From: Shewanella marinintestina
GTDB taxonomy: Bacteria > Pseudomonadota > Gammaproteobacteria > Enterobacterales > Shewanellaceae
Assembly: GCF_023283845.1 (NCBI RefSeq)
Contig: NZ_JAKILC010000001.1
Coordinates: 434,001-498,000 of the forward strand
Reading direction: 5' to 3'
DNA: 64,000 nt
The notes under the pieces were generated by a model that was not told the DNA's origin, ran no database searches, and saw nothing but the letters and a program-made list of their open reading frames with translations. The first letter of the stretch is position 1. Each line of letters begins with the position of its first letter. A program made the position numbers and the translations under genes. Shown here piece by piece: positions 29,016 through 38,039 of the stretch.

Positions 29016-29921
29016 TTATTTCAACTTATCAGCAAATAGTGCTTTAACCTTATCGACTTTTGGCTTAACCACCATCTGACAGTAAGGTTGCTCACCATTA
29101 AGTTCAAAGTAATCATTATGGTAATTTTCTGCAGCAAAGAAGCCATCATAAGCAACAACCTCTGTCACAATAGGATCCGGCCAAGCTGCAACTTTTGTGA
29201 GATCGGCAATCATACTATTGGCAATTAATGCTTGCTCTTCATCATGGATAAAAATCACCGAACGGTATTGCGGCCCTCTGTCATTACCCTGCCTATTTAA
29301 CGTCGTAGGATCATGACTCACCCAAAACACCTCAAGCAAACTCTCAAAGCTCACCAGTTCGGGATCAAATTCTATCTGTACCACTTCAGCATGCGCAGTT
29401 TCACCGCTACATACAGCTCTATAATTAGCGTCAGCAGCATCGCCTCCAGCGTATCCGGACGTCACCTTTTCGACGCCTTTGATTGCCGAAAATACAGCTT
29501 CAATACACCAAAAACAGCCACCACCCAATGTCGCAACGGCTAATTTGTTACTCTGACAGTCCAGCTCATCAGCACTTTTAAAGGTCATTGATACAGAGTT
29601 AACACAATGCCTGACATTTTTAGGTGTTAAAAACTCGCCCTCAAACACATGTCCTAAGTGACCATCGCATTGGCTACACACGATTTCAACTCGTCTACCA
29701 TCTGCATCAATATTACGTTTTACCGCCCCGGCAATTTCATCATCAAAAGCAGGCCAACCACAGTGAGCATTAAATTTACTATCTGAATGGTAAAGCGGAG
29801 CGTCACACTTTTTACAACAATAAACGCCGTTAGCATCATGTTGATTATATTCGCCACTAAAAGGACGCTCGGTGCCTTTTTGCTCAATGACGTGCTTTTC
29901 AAATTCAGTGAGTTTACGCAT
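29016..29921 (-). CDS. Bifunctional peptide methionine sulfoxide reductase, MsrB-MsrA fusion
   Basis: 301 residues. The first 125 or so form an MsrB domain that reduces the R-sulfoxide: zinc-type CKKCDAPLYHS, HCGWPAF, CSQCDGHLGHVF, and the catalytic cysteine in RHCVNS. The last 165 form an MsrA domain that reduces the S-sulfoxide, with GGGCFWCIEAVF (catalytic Cys near 136). There is no signal peptide, so it acts in the cytoplasm. The order B-then-A is the reverse of the Neisseria PilB layout. The ATG at 29919-29921 (MRKLTEFE) is taken; a TTG one codon earlier is possible. Confidence 0.93.
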   Translation of the reverse strand: MRKLTEFEKHVIEQKGTERPFSGEYNQHDANGVYCCKKCDAPLYHSDSKFNAHCGWPAFDDEIAGAVKRNIDADGRRVEIVCSQCDGHLGHVFEGEFLTPKNVRHCVNSVSMTFKSADELDCQSNKLAVATLGGGCFWCIEAVFSAIKGVEKVTSGYAGGDAADANYRAVCSGETAHAEVVQIEFDPELVSFESLLEVFWVSHDPTTLNRQGNDRGPQYRSVIFIHDEEQALIANSMIADLTKVAAWPDPIVTEVVAYDGFFAAENYHNDYFELNGEQPYCQMVVKPKVDKVKALFADKLK

Positions 29922-30418
29922 CAAAATCTCAGCCCCTTATACTGTCTAGCTGTTTTGCTAATTAAACCTTTATCTCATTAAGTCACTCTTAATCATCTAT
30001 AAACTCGCTCGTTGGCATAGATGACGAATAACGCTATACAGTAGACCCTATACGTCCATAAAAGCTTTCAAGATTACTTAATAGCTTATCGTAGTTAAGA
30101 TTGGCTGTTAACTTAAGTCTTTGACTTTAATTCTTAGTATGCAGTCTTCACTTGAGCTTTTAGCTAACGTCATAGACTCAAGTCTACTTCACCGGCTCAG
30201 TATTGGTTTAAATCACCAACAAAATGACGCAATATTTATGATTATTTTTCATGCTAATGTTATCGCTTAAGTCGCTAAAATTTAGATAATTATTACCTTG
30301 TAACAGAAGCGTTTTCGATACACCGAACAATAACCAGTGTGATCAAGGTCACTTAGGTTTGCGCACGGTGTTTTGCACCGCTAAACTTGCTCGGGGTTTA
30401 ATAATAAGAAGAATCAAG
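29922..30418. other. Intergenic region between divergent msrBA and 2OG-oxygenase genes
   Basis: 497 bases without a supported gene. It holds a CRP-like site at 30338-30353 (listed separately) and a small hairpin, CGGTG-TTTTG-CACCG at 30366-30380, in the presumed leader of the oxygenase gene. Confidence 0.55.
30338..30353 (+). promoter_or_regulatory. CRP-like binding site
   Basis: TGTGA-TCAAGG-TCACT matches the CRP consensus TGTGA-N6-TCACA at nine of ten conserved positions. It lies 66 bases before the oxygenase start codon and the promoter must be close by. In Shewanella CRP governs many anaerobic genes; whether it acts here is inferred. Confidence 0.5.
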
Positions 30419-31258
30419 ATGACATTAGAAACGATCGATTATCGCGCACAAGATGCAGCAGAAAAGTTTGTATCCTCATTAAGAGAGACTGGCTTTGGTG
30501 TATTAAGTAACCACCCTATCAATAAAGACCTTGTTGAAGATATCTATAAAGAGTGGCATAGCTTTTTCAATACCGAAGTAAAGCAGGCTTACCTTTTTAA
30601 CCCAGAAACTCAAGATGGTTTCTTTCCAGCTGAAATCTCTGAGACCGCAAAAGGCCACAGTGTAAAAGATATCAAAGAATATTTTCATGTTTATCCATGG
30701 GGACGTATCCCTGACTCTTTGAGGGATAATATTCTTAAATATTATGATGACGCTAACACACTAGCTGCAGAACTACTTGAATGGGTTGAGCAATTTTCTC
30801 CAGCAGATGTAAAACAGAAGTTTTCAATCGCATTGCCCAAGATGATTGAAGACAGCCAAAAGACCTTACTACGTGTTTTACATTACCCACCAATGTCCGG
30901 TAATGAAGAGCCTGGCGCTATCCGCGCGGCAGCGCATGAAGATATTAATCTACTAACTGTATTACCAGCAGCCAATGAACCGGGATTGCAGGTGCAATTA
31001 AAAGATGGCAATTGGATTGATGTGCCAAGTGATTTTGGCAACTTGATTATTAATATCGGCGATATGCTGCAAGAAGCATCGAACGGCTATTTCCCATCAA
31101 CCAGCCATAGAGTGATCAACCCACAAGGAATGGATAAAACTAAATCGCGAATTTCTTTACCGCTATTTTTACACCCAAACCCCGAGGTTAAACTGTCAGA
31201 TAAATATACTGCCGACAGTTATTTGATGGAACGCTTACGTGAATTAGGGGTTATTTAG
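30419..31258 (+). CDS. 2-oxoglutarate/Fe(II)-dependent oxygenase, isopenicillin N synthase-like
   Basis: 279-residue double-stranded beta-helix oxygenase. Iron ligands are His173 and Asp175 (AAHEDINLLTVLP) and His230 (PSTSHRVINP); the 2-oxoglutarate or substrate-carboxylate RxS motif is Arg244-Ser246 (KSRISLPLF). The N-terminal region GFGVLSNHPI is typical of the DIOX_N domain. Members hydroxylate, desaturate or cyclise small molecules, and the substrate here is unknown. ATG 30419 is chosen; a TTG frame reaches back to 30359 but would overlap the leader hairpin. It is followed by a terminator. Confidence 0.88.
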   Translation: MTLETIDYRAQDAAEKFVSSLRETGFGVLSNHPINKDLVEDIYKEWHSFFNTEVKQAYLFNPETQDGFFPAEISETAKGHSVKDIKEYFHVYPWGRIPDSLRDNILKYYDDANTLAAELLEWVEQFSPADVKQKFSIALPKMIEDSQKTLLRVLHYPPMSGNEEPGAIRAAAHEDINLLTVLPAANEPGLQVQLKDGNWIDVPSDFGNLIINIGDMLQEASNGYFPSTSHRVINPQGMDKTKSRISLPLFLHPNPEVKLSDKYTADSYLMERLRELGVI

Positions 31259-31283
31259 CCGCATTAGCACTGAATAACAGCCC

Positions 31284-31310
31284 AATAAGCGCCTTAGGGC
31301 GCTTTTTGTT
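31284..31310 (+). terminator. Terminator of the 2OG-oxygenase gene
   Basis: AAGCGCC and GGCGCTT pair around a short TTAG loop and are followed by a T-run. Confidence 0.8.
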
Positions 31311-31375
31311 TGTTAAACTTAAGCGTTACAAGGTAAAATCCCTTTAATTATGTAATTTGATAGTAGAGCACACAC

Positions 31376-32314
31376 ATGGCAATTCAGTGGTATCCAGGAC
31401 ACATGCACAAAGCACGAAAAGAGATCGAAGAGGTGATGCCTCAAGTCGATTTGGTGATAGAAGTGCTTGACGCAAGGATCCCTTACAGTAGTGAAAACCC
31501 TATGGTGCAAACACTCCGTGGAGATAAGCCATGTATCAAACTACTGAATAAATCCGACTTAGCCGACCCAGAAACGACCCAAGCTTGGATTGAATACCTT
31601 GAGCAAGAGCAAGGGGTAAGAGCAATGGCGATTACCACATTACAAGCTGGACAAGTCAAAAAAATCCCTGACTTATGCCGTAAATTTGTGCCCGGTCGTG
31701 ACAAAATCGAAAAAGATATTCGAACTATGATCATGGGGATCCCGAACGTCGGTAAATCTACCATTATTAATACTCTAGCCGGCAGAATGATAGCTAAAAC
31801 CGGTAACGAGCCTGCGGTCACTAAGACCCAGCAACGTATTAATTTAAAAAATGGTATTGTGCTTTCTGATACCCCAGGTATTTTGTGGCCAAAAGTTGAT
31901 AATGAAAAAAGTAGCTATCGCCTAGCGGTAACAGGCGCGATTAAAGATACCGCGATGGAGTACGAAGATGTAGCGATGTTTGCTGCTGAGTATTTTCTAA
32001 CTGCTTATCCAGAAGCGATTGCTGAGCGTTATAAAATCAAGCAGATGCCAAATACAGATATTGAGTTACTTGAAGCGATTGGCCGTAACCGCGGTGCACT
32101 TCGCCCTGGTGGACGTATCGATTTGCATAAAGCATCTGAAGTATTGCTACATGACTTCCGCGCAGGACGAATTGGTCAGTTGTCACTTGAAACACCTGAA
32201 ATGGCTGAAATTGAAAAGATTGAAGTAGCAAAACTACTTGCTGAAAAACAAGCTAAAGAAGAAGCACGTAAAGAACAAGAACGCCTTAAGCGCTCAGGTA
32301 AACGCTTTAGCTAA
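31376..32314 (+). CDS. ylqF: Ribosome biogenesis GTPase YlqF/RbgA
   Basis: 312-residue circularly permuted GTPase for large-subunit assembly. G motifs occur in the order G4-G1-G3: NKSDLAD (near residue 58), GIPNVGKST (G1, near 122) and DTPGILWP (G3, near 165). The N-terminus IQWYPGHMHKARKEI is the family hallmark. The C-terminus is a long Lys/Glu-rich helix, likely RNA-contacting. ATG 31376. It has its own terminator. Confidence 0.94.
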   Translation: MAIQWYPGHMHKARKEIEEVMPQVDLVIEVLDARIPYSSENPMVQTLRGDKPCIKLLNKSDLADPETTQAWIEYLEQEQGVRAMAITTLQAGQVKKIPDLCRKFVPGRDKIEKDIRTMIMGIPNVGKSTIINTLAGRMIAKTGNEPAVTKTQQRINLKNGIVLSDTPGILWPKVDNEKSSYRLAVTGAIKDTAMEYEDVAMFAAEYFLTAYPEAIAERYKIKQMPNTDIELLEAIGRNRGALRPGGRIDLHKASEVLLHDFRAGRIGQLSLETPEMAEIEKIEVAKLLAEKQAKEEARKEQERLKRSGKRFS

Positions 32315-32329
32315 TAGCTGATTATTTAT

Positions 32330-32358
32330 ATAAAAGCGCTCATATAGAGCGCTTTTAT
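32330..32358 (+). terminator. Terminator of ylqF
   Basis: AAAAGCGCTC and GAGCGCTTTT form a 10-bp stem with an ATATA loop, 18 bases after the stop. Confidence 0.8.
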
Positions 32359-32424
32359 ATTAACTCCCGCCTATTTATTCTCATCAAGAAATAAACCCCA
32401 GCAACAAACTATTCTCATCAGAGA

Positions 32425-32913
32425 TCACAACTGCCCACTTTGGATGCGACTAACAAGCCCATCACAGCTATTTTCGAGTAAGTCTAAAACAAGCTCAAAA
32501 CCGTCCCCTTCGCCATAATAGGGATCTGGAACTTCCGTATAAATAGCATCATGTTCTCCAAAAGCACAAAAATCTAACATGAGTGCCAGCTTTGCTTGAT
32601 ACTCCGCAGGGCAAATACGCTTTAAGTCCTGCAGGTTTTGCTCATCCGCCGCAAGAATTAAATCAAAGTCACTAAAATCAGTCTGAGTCACCATTCTGGC
32701 TTGCATGCCGTTAAAGTTCAAACCACGTTTAACGCCCGCCGCAATAGAGCGTTTATCCGGAGCGTTTCCTTGGTGATAGGCAATCGTCCCTGCTGAATCA
32801 ATCCTAATATCAAGCTTCGCTGCAGAAACTTTTGCTCTAAACATCGCTTCAGCGGACGGAGAGCGACAGATGTTGCCCATACATACAAATAGAATAGAGG
32901 AAATGTGTTTCAT
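32425..32913 (-). CDS. Low-molecular-weight protein-tyrosine phosphatase
   Basis: 162 residues. The P-loop CMGNICRS (Cys near residue 11, Arg near 17) and the general-acid DPYYGEGDGFE near the C-terminus identify the family. It is cytoplasmic. Relatives act on exopolysaccharide tyrosine kinases (Wzb type) or on stress proteins, but no wzc/wza genes are near, so its partner is unknown. The ATG at 32913 has AAGGGG upstream. It diverges from the nitroreductase gene across a region with Fur-like motifs. Confidence 0.92.
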   Translation of the reverse strand: MKHISSILFVCMGNICRSPSAEAMFRAKVSAAKLDIRIDSAGTIAYHQGNAPDKRSIAAGVKRGLNFNGMQARMVTQTDFSDFDLILAADEQNLQDLKRICPAEYQAKLALMLDFCAFGEHDAIYTEVPDPYYGEGDGFELVLDLLENSCDGLVSRIQSGQL

Positions 32914-33011
32914 TGTAGCCCCTTAATAAAAATGTTTAACATTTCATATGAATCAATTACTTGCTCTACTTCAATGTAAACCATTGCAGTATTAGCTACA
33001 CTTTTTTATTG

Positions 33012-33052
33012 TGATAATTTCATTATCAATAAAATCTTGATAATCATTCAAC
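33012..33052. promoter_or_regulatory. Two Fur-box-like motifs
   Basis: TGATAATTTCATTATCA (33012-33028) is a perfect 7-bp inverted repeat of TGATAAT with a three-base spacer. TGATAATCATTCAAC at 33038-33052 has the ideal one-base spacer but a weaker second arm. Both resemble the Fur 7-1-7 pattern. The zone lies between the divergent phosphatase and nitroreductase genes. Confidence 0.4.
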
Positions 33053-33139
33053 TAAAACACTATTTTTCAAATACACTGATACAGGTAGCATAGCGGCAAC
33101 TGTTAAAGAAGTTCCACCGCTCTACATTAGGAAAAGATT

Positions 33140-33796
33140 ATGACTCACCCTATTATTGCTGATCTTGAAAGCCGTTACACAGCAAAACGCTATGATGCTT
33201 CTAAGCGTATTCCTCAAGCCGATCTTGATGTTATTTATCAAGCAATGAATCTTTCTGCATCGTCTATCAACTCACAACCATGGAAATTTATTGTGATTGA
33301 AAGCGATGAAGCAAAACAGCGTATGCACGACACTTTTGCTAATAAGTTCCAATTCAATCAACCACACATTAAAGCGGCCTCGCATATTGTTTTGTTTGCT
33401 CACAATCCTAAATATACTCGTGAAGACTACGCAAAAGTCGTTGATAAAGGCATTGAAGATAAACGTTCAACCGCTGATGAAAGAGAGCAAGCTTTTGGTG
33501 CGTTTGCCTTTGTTGATCTTAACACTGATGAAAACGGCAACAATGCGACATGGACTAAAGCACAGACTTACTTAGCACTGGGTAACACCTTACACGTACT
33601 TGCACGCTTAGGCATCGACTCTACTACCATGGAAGGCGTTGATAGTGAGTTAATTGGTGAAATCTTTAAAGATGAGCTTGATGGCTATGAGTGCGGTGTT
33701 GCACTCGCAATGGGTTATCACCACAGCGCTGAAGATTATAACGCTGCTCTGCCAAAGTCTCGTTTACCCATTGCTCAAGTATTACAAGTTCTATAA
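33140..33796 (+). CDS. nfsB: NAD(P)H nitroreductase, NfsB family
   Basis: 218-residue FMN flavoenzyme, oxygen-insensitive type, reducing nitroaromatics and quinones with two electrons. FMN-binding features include RYTAKRYDASKRI at the N-terminus and SSINSQPWKFIVI near residue 40. The C-terminal VALAMGYHHSAEDYNAALPKSRLP closely follows E. coli NfsB, which ends the same way. ATG 33140 has AGGAAAAG upstream. Transcribed alone with a strong terminator. The Fur-like motifs upstream may regulate it. Confidence 0.9.
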   Translation: MTHPIIADLESRYTAKRYDASKRIPQADLDVIYQAMNLSASSINSQPWKFIVIESDEAKQRMHDTFANKFQFNQPHIKAASHIVLFAHNPKYTREDYAKVVDKGIEDKRSTADEREQAFGAFAFVDLNTDENGNNATWTKAQTYLALGNTLHVLARLGIDSTTMEGVDSELIGEIFKDELDGYECGVALAMGYHHSAEDYNAALPKSRLPIAQVLQVL

Positions 33797-33815
33797 TTGT
33801 TCATCGGTTGAATAT

Positions 33816-33849
33816 TTTAGGCTCGAGACCATAATCTCGAGCCTTTTTA
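33816..33849 (+). terminator. Terminator of nfsB
   Basis: GGCTCGAGA and TCTCGAGCC form a perfect 9-bp stem with a six-base loop and a T-run. It could also terminate the convergent ligase gene. Confidence 0.85.
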
Positions 33850-33927
33850 TTATAATTAAATCTATTTACTGTATTCAGTTAGCCCAGATTCATAATCAAC
33901 AATTTCATCTAATTGATCAACTACATA

Positions 33928-34797
33928 CTATTGAGATGCTCTCACTCTTAAAAAGCTGGCAAACCTTGGTGTCCCCTTTTGCGTAAGACCGTAGTATTTA
34001 TAAGTGACCACACTACCTATCTTTGGCGGATTAAGCCTTTGCTCGTGACTTAAGCCACTACCTAACTTAAATACTTTGCCATCTTGATTTTCAACAACTA
34101 ACGCCCCTAGCATGCCACTAAACTTTCCTTTACCTTCATTGTGAGCGATAACCACAGCTTCAGCATCGTAGAAAGGTTTTAGCTTAACAATATCTTGAGA
34201 ACGTCCAGCCTGATAAAGTGCGGTCTTTTTATGTAACATCAATCCTTCACCGCCTAAATCAATAATGGCTTGTAGATCAGCATCTAATACGCCAGCTGTT
34301 GTGAGCGAATATTGCTTAATCACCTGTAAATAGGCGCTAGTACCGGTAAGTTCATTAACAGCTTTGTCATAGCGACCTGCAAAGGGAGTTGTCTCTGCCG
34401 GTAGGTCGAATACCATAAATAAAACCCTGCTCCACTCAGCATCTGTCGCTTGATTTTTCCGGATAATTGCAGAGATTTGTTCAAACGCTCCGCGCTTTAT
34501 CCAAAATTCACCGTCTAATGGATATTTTGGGAAGTGCTGAATAAACCAATCTGGCGCAGCAATCTTTCTGCCAGATCGGCTGTAAAGGTTTTTACCATCC
34601 CAATAGCCCCTTACGCCATCAAGCTTTTCACTAATCAGATAATCTGAAACATTCGATATGGGGTTGGAAGCAGTGGTTGCCAGTTGAATTAATGGCTTAG
34701 TGCGAGGCATATTGCCTACTTCAGCAATCGCGATATTGGCAATGCATAAAGAAAAACTAAGGCTAATGCATAAAAACTGTATCGTTCTAATTATCAT
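33928..34797 (-). CDS. Secreted ATP-dependent DNA ligase (Lig E type)
   Basis: 289 residues. A signal peptide of about 25 residues (hydrophobic FLCISLSFSLCIANIAIA) suggests periplasmic location. The mature part is a minimal ligase: motif I EKLDGVRG with the adenylated Lys58, motif III-like FMVFDLP, motif IV GGEGLMLH, and motif V DIVKLKP. An OB domain follows (GALVVENQDGKVFKLGSG). There is no extra DNA-binding domain, as in Lig E. It seals nicks with ATP, yet the periplasm has no ATP supply, so its physiological role, perhaps with DNA uptake, is open. It stands alone. Confidence 0.88.
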   Translation of the reverse strand: MIIRTIQFLCISLSFSLCIANIAIAEVGNMPRTKPLIQLATTASNPISNVSDYLISEKLDGVRGYWDGKNLYSRSGRKIAAPDWFIQHFPKYPLDGEFWIKRGAFEQISAIIRKNQATDAEWSRVLFMVFDLPAETTPFAGRYDKAVNELTGTSAYLQVIKQYSLTTAGVLDADLQAIIDLGGEGLMLHKKTALYQAGRSQDIVKLKPFYDAEAVVIAHNEGKGKFSGMLGALVVENQDGKVFKLGSGLSHEQRLNPPKIGSVVTYKYYGLTQKGTPRFASFLRVRASQ

Positions 34798-35019
34798 ACC
34801 GTGGCTCCTTGCTTGATAATTTTACTTACACATCCTGTGAAGTACTCGCTAAGTCTAGGTGCTTAGTTTGTAGATGCCAAGCCAGTTGCTGTTAGAGAAG
34901 TGTCAATTCCAACAAAGACTTGATGAACACACTGCATTTATCCTAAAAATGTTCATGCTATAATCGGAAAATGCCTAACGATCTTTCTCTAGAACGGCCA
35001 AATAAAATTACGGAACACT

Positions 35020-35391
35020 ATGAAACCTGCTAATAACCACGGTATAAAACGCGTCATTAGAGCAACTGGATTTTCAATACAAGGGTTGAAGCTAGCATGG
35101 AAGAATGAAGCCGCTTTTAGGCAAGAAGTAACATTAGCCGTAATAATGCTACCTATAGCACTGCTTATTGATGCCTCAACCGTTGAGCGAGTATTGCTTA
35201 TCCTAGGTTTGTTTATGGTATTAATTGTTGAGTTAATTAATTCAGCCATAGAAGCCGTTGTTGATAGAATTAGCGATGAGCATCACCCATTAAGTGGTCG
35301 AGCAAAAGATATTGCCTCTGCTGCAGTCTTTATGAGCCTCGCGTTTTGCGGGCTAACTTGGGCCATGATTCTAATCCCAAAATTATTTTAG
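35020..35391 (+). CDS. dgkA: Diacylglycerol kinase
   Basis: 123-residue inner-membrane enzyme with three membrane helices (about 38-55, 60-80 and 100-120) that recycles diacylglycerol to phosphatidic acid. The signature ELINSAIEAVVDRI holds the catalytic glutamate and metal ligands. KNEAAFRQE and SGRAKDIASAAV also match. It has the usual length. It stands alone, followed by a hairpin. Confidence 0.95.
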   Translation: MKPANNHGIKRVIRATGFSIQGLKLAWKNEAAFRQEVTLAVIMLPIALLIDASTVERVLLILGLFMVLIVELINSAIEAVVDRISDEHHPLSGRAKDIASAAVFMSLAFCGLTWAMILIPKLF

Positions 35392-35472
35392 TTATAGGCT
35401 CATTCGCCTCAGCCTATCCAATATTACAAAAATACTCTCCCTCGATTAATTGAATCTATTTAGCTATCTATT

Positions 35473-35500
35473 CTAGAGAGGGAGGCTCTCTAGCCTTTGA
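35473..35500 (+). terminator. Probable terminator of dgkA
   Basis: CTAGAGAG (35473-35480) and CTCTCTAG (35486-35493) form a perfect 8-bp stem with a GGAGG loop. The T-run after it is weak (CCTTTGATTT), and it lies 82 bases after the stop, so the call is moderate. Confidence 0.5.
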
Positions 35501-35841
35501 TTTAAAGCCAAAAAACTTATATTGGGTTATTTCGTCTAGCGTTAATAACATTATTCTGCATTTATACTCTACACTCCATATTGGCGACTAGTCAGCCTAT
35601 TTCACTACCATAAATGGAATATGCTAAGTAGGAACCTAGCTAAGACATACTCACTAGTAACATACCCACTTCAACTAGAAAAAGTGAGCCAAACGTCATT
35701 AAATTGCATTAGATCAAACTAAATGTAACTTTTTGAAACAATTCATTCACAAAAAGTTAGATCCTGCTATGCTAGAGCTCGAACAATAAAAAGCGTTACT
35801 GATTTAAACACATAAAAATAAGAACGACGGAGTGACTTTTA
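35501..35841. other. Gene-free region before the outer-membrane protein gene
   Basis: No coding frame is supported. A plausible promoter for the following gene is TTCACA (35746-35751) with 16 bases to TATGCT (35768-35773), the latter preceded by TGC to make an extended -10. That leaves a leader of about 60 bases. Confidence 0.5.
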
Positions 35842-36714
35842 ATGCTTAAAAGTTTCATCATTCGCGGTATAGCTACACTCGTTTTAATTGCAAGCCCTAT
35901 GACTTATGCAGATAACAATACTGTTATCCGTATTGGAGGCTTTTATGCAAATACAGACTCTACCATAGATGTAAATGATCCCATCTTAGGCAACGCTTTT
36001 GCACTCGATTTTGAATCTGATCTAAAACTAGAAGAATCACAATTTTTGCCATTCTTTGAGTTTTCTCATCACTTTAACGACCGCCATACTTTATATGTTG
36101 ACTGGAAACAGTTGCACCGTAATGCCGCAGTTCAGTCTGTGGAAAAGCCATTTCAATTCACCTGGGATGACACGACTTACGATATCAAATCAGGGATCTC
36201 ACTAGATACCACGCTGAATATCGATATTATGCGAATTGGTTATGGTTATGATATTTGGCAAGGTCATAATTACGATGTTGGTCTTTCAGTTGGTTTACAT
36301 GCCATGTTTATTAAAACGGCTTTTAAAGGGAAAATAGGTATATGTGATTCTGGTACGGAGAACCGTTGTCCAGATACCATCGATATTCCTAAAGTGGTTG
36401 ATGAGAAGTTATCAGCTCCTTTGCCAGATATCGGTGTTTATGGCACTTACGAGTTTTACCCTGGATTTAAACTAAACGGCCACGCCCAGTATTTTTATAT
36501 AAAGCTCGACGACCTTAAAGGCGGCTTAGTCGATATTCGCCTTGGTGTTGAGGCTGAGATTAGTGAAAACTGGCATATGACAGCAGCATTTAACTATTAT
36601 GAAGTTGATGTTGAATATACGTCTACTTTTACCGATGCAGATATAAAGCTTGCTGATTATAATATCTACTACAGTTTTACCGGCCCAATGCTGTCAGTCA
36701 GTTATCAATTCTAG
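35842..36714 (+). CDS. Predicted outer-membrane beta-barrel protein, unknown
   Basis: 290 residues. A signal peptide (about 1-23, IATLVLIASPMTYA) precedes alternating hydrophobic/polar strands throughout, ending in SVSYQF, whose terminal phenylalanine is the usual barrel-assembly signal. Two cysteines (near 171 and 179, ICDSGTENRC) could form a loop disulfide. I do not recognise a specific family. No partner gene is close; dgkA and a GGDEF gene flank it. Porin-like or adhesion-related roles are both possible. Confidence 0.75.
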   Translation: MLKSFIIRGIATLVLIASPMTYADNNTVIRIGGFYANTDSTIDVNDPILGNAFALDFESDLKLEESQFLPFFEFSHHFNDRHTLYVDWKQLHRNAAVQSVEKPFQFTWDDTTYDIKSGISLDTTLNIDIMRIGYGYDIWQGHNYDVGLSVGLHAMFIKTAFKGKIGICDSGTENRCPDTIDIPKVVDEKLSAPLPDIGVYGTYEFYPGFKLNGHAQYFYIKLDDLKGGLVDIRLGVEAEISENWHMTAAFNYYEVDVEYTSTFTDADIKLADYNIYYSFTGPMLSVSYQF

Positions 36715-36972
36715 TCGCAGAGCCAGTCTTTGCGACAACTCTTTCTAATGTACCCCATTATTTTAGCCCATCGCTTTACCGATACTATTTACAATCAAAT
36801 CCAAGCAATTTAATCCTACTATTATCGTTTGTTTAATAGCCAATTATGCTATTTAGAGTTTTATGTTGTTAAAAAACATAATAAAATTAATGAATAAAGT
36901 GCATAATGAGCAAATCTCAGCTCTGGGTCTACTCAACTGAGCGCTAATTGGTAAGTAATAAGGCTGTAAAAC

Positions 36973-37992
36973 ATGGCAACTCCTCTACTCAAGGAATCCG
37001 CATCTAAGCTTAAAAAAGCGATTCCGTTAATGTTGAAGTATCAAATACCCACAACTCCAACAAATTACGCACTGTGGTACGCCTATGTCGGCGCTCAATC
37101 TCCCATGCTAAATAAACATTTAGATACCGTTGTTAGCCAATATAACACCTGCCCACCGAGCCAAAGTGAGCGGCTATATCAAGAGTTTCTATCTGATCCA
37201 GTAGAGCTCGATGTTATCGATATGCGGCAAAACTTGGATGCTATGGTGACTGAATTATCTCAGTCCATTAAAGACACAAATTTAGATGCTAACCTCTTTA
37301 AAAGTAAGATCGATAGTAATCACATTAAGCTGAATAAAATTGAAAACGAAGGCTTTACTATTGAAGAAGTTCTTACTGTTGTCAAAAGCCTCGTGAATGA
37401 CTCCAATGAGATCCGGGTCAGTGCGCAACACTTCTCAGAGCAACTAGCCAAAGCTCAATCAGAAATTGATGCATTAAAAGCACAGTTAATAAAAACTGAA
37501 CATGAAATTCATTTCGATGCATTAACAGGCTCGTTAAACCGCCGCGCTTTTAATAAAGACCTTCAAGCTATCCTTGAACAACATCCTGATGGGCTTTGCC
37601 TCATCATCGCTGATATCGATCATTTCAAAGTTTTCAATGACACCTATGGCCACCAGCTCGGTGATCAAGTATTAAAATCGGTAACTAAACGTTTAAACGA
37701 GGCCTGCCAAAATGGTACTAAACTGTATCGATTTGGTGGTGAAGAGTTCGCTTTAATTGTTCCTAATAGCCAATTAAGACGTGCTCGTCAGCTAGCAGAG
37801 TCAATGCGTAGAAGCCTTGAAAAGCTCGTTGTAAAAGACAAACGTAAAGGCGATAACATTAATAATATCAATGCCTCTTTCGGCGTTGCTGAATTTATTT
37901 TAAAAGATAGCGTCAACACACTTATCGAACGAGCCGACAAGCAACTATACGAGGCGAAACGATTAGGCCGAAATCGAGTCATGCCAATCTAA
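36973..37992 (+). CDS. GGDEF-domain diguanylate cyclase
   Basis: 339 residues, cytoplasmic. The first 170 hold a helical domain (start LKKAIPLMLKYQIPTTPTNYALWYAYV) seen in one class of proteobacterial cyclases, ending in a coiled coil (about 145-175). The GGDEF domain follows, with an active GGEEF at 255-259 and HFDALTGSLNRRAF at its start. The RxxD inhibitory site is absent (Q-N-G-T). It should make cyclic-di-GMP. It is convergent with the sortase gene, 47 bases away, but has no proven tie to it. Confidence 0.9.
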   Translation: MATPLLKESASKLKKAIPLMLKYQIPTTPTNYALWYAYVGAQSPMLNKHLDTVVSQYNTCPPSQSERLYQEFLSDPVELDVIDMRQNLDAMVTELSQSIKDTNLDANLFKSKIDSNHIKLNKIENEGFTIEEVLTVVKSLVNDSNEIRVSAQHFSEQLAKAQSEIDALKAQLIKTEHEIHFDALTGSLNRRAFNKDLQAILEQHPDGLCLIIADIDHFKVFNDTYGHQLGDQVLKSVTKRLNEACQNGTKLYRFGGEEFALIVPNSQLRRARQLAESMRRSLEKLVVKDKRKGDNINNINASFGVAEFILKDSVNTLIERADKQLYEAKRLGRNRVMPI

Positions 37993-38039
37993 CCTCTTTG
38001 AGTGTTTGTGACACCATCTGTGCAAACACTTAATTAGCA

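Noticed and set aside
30366..30380. Hairpin CGGTG-TTTTG-CACCG as a terminator
   Set aside because: No T-run follows and no gene on the same strand ends before it.
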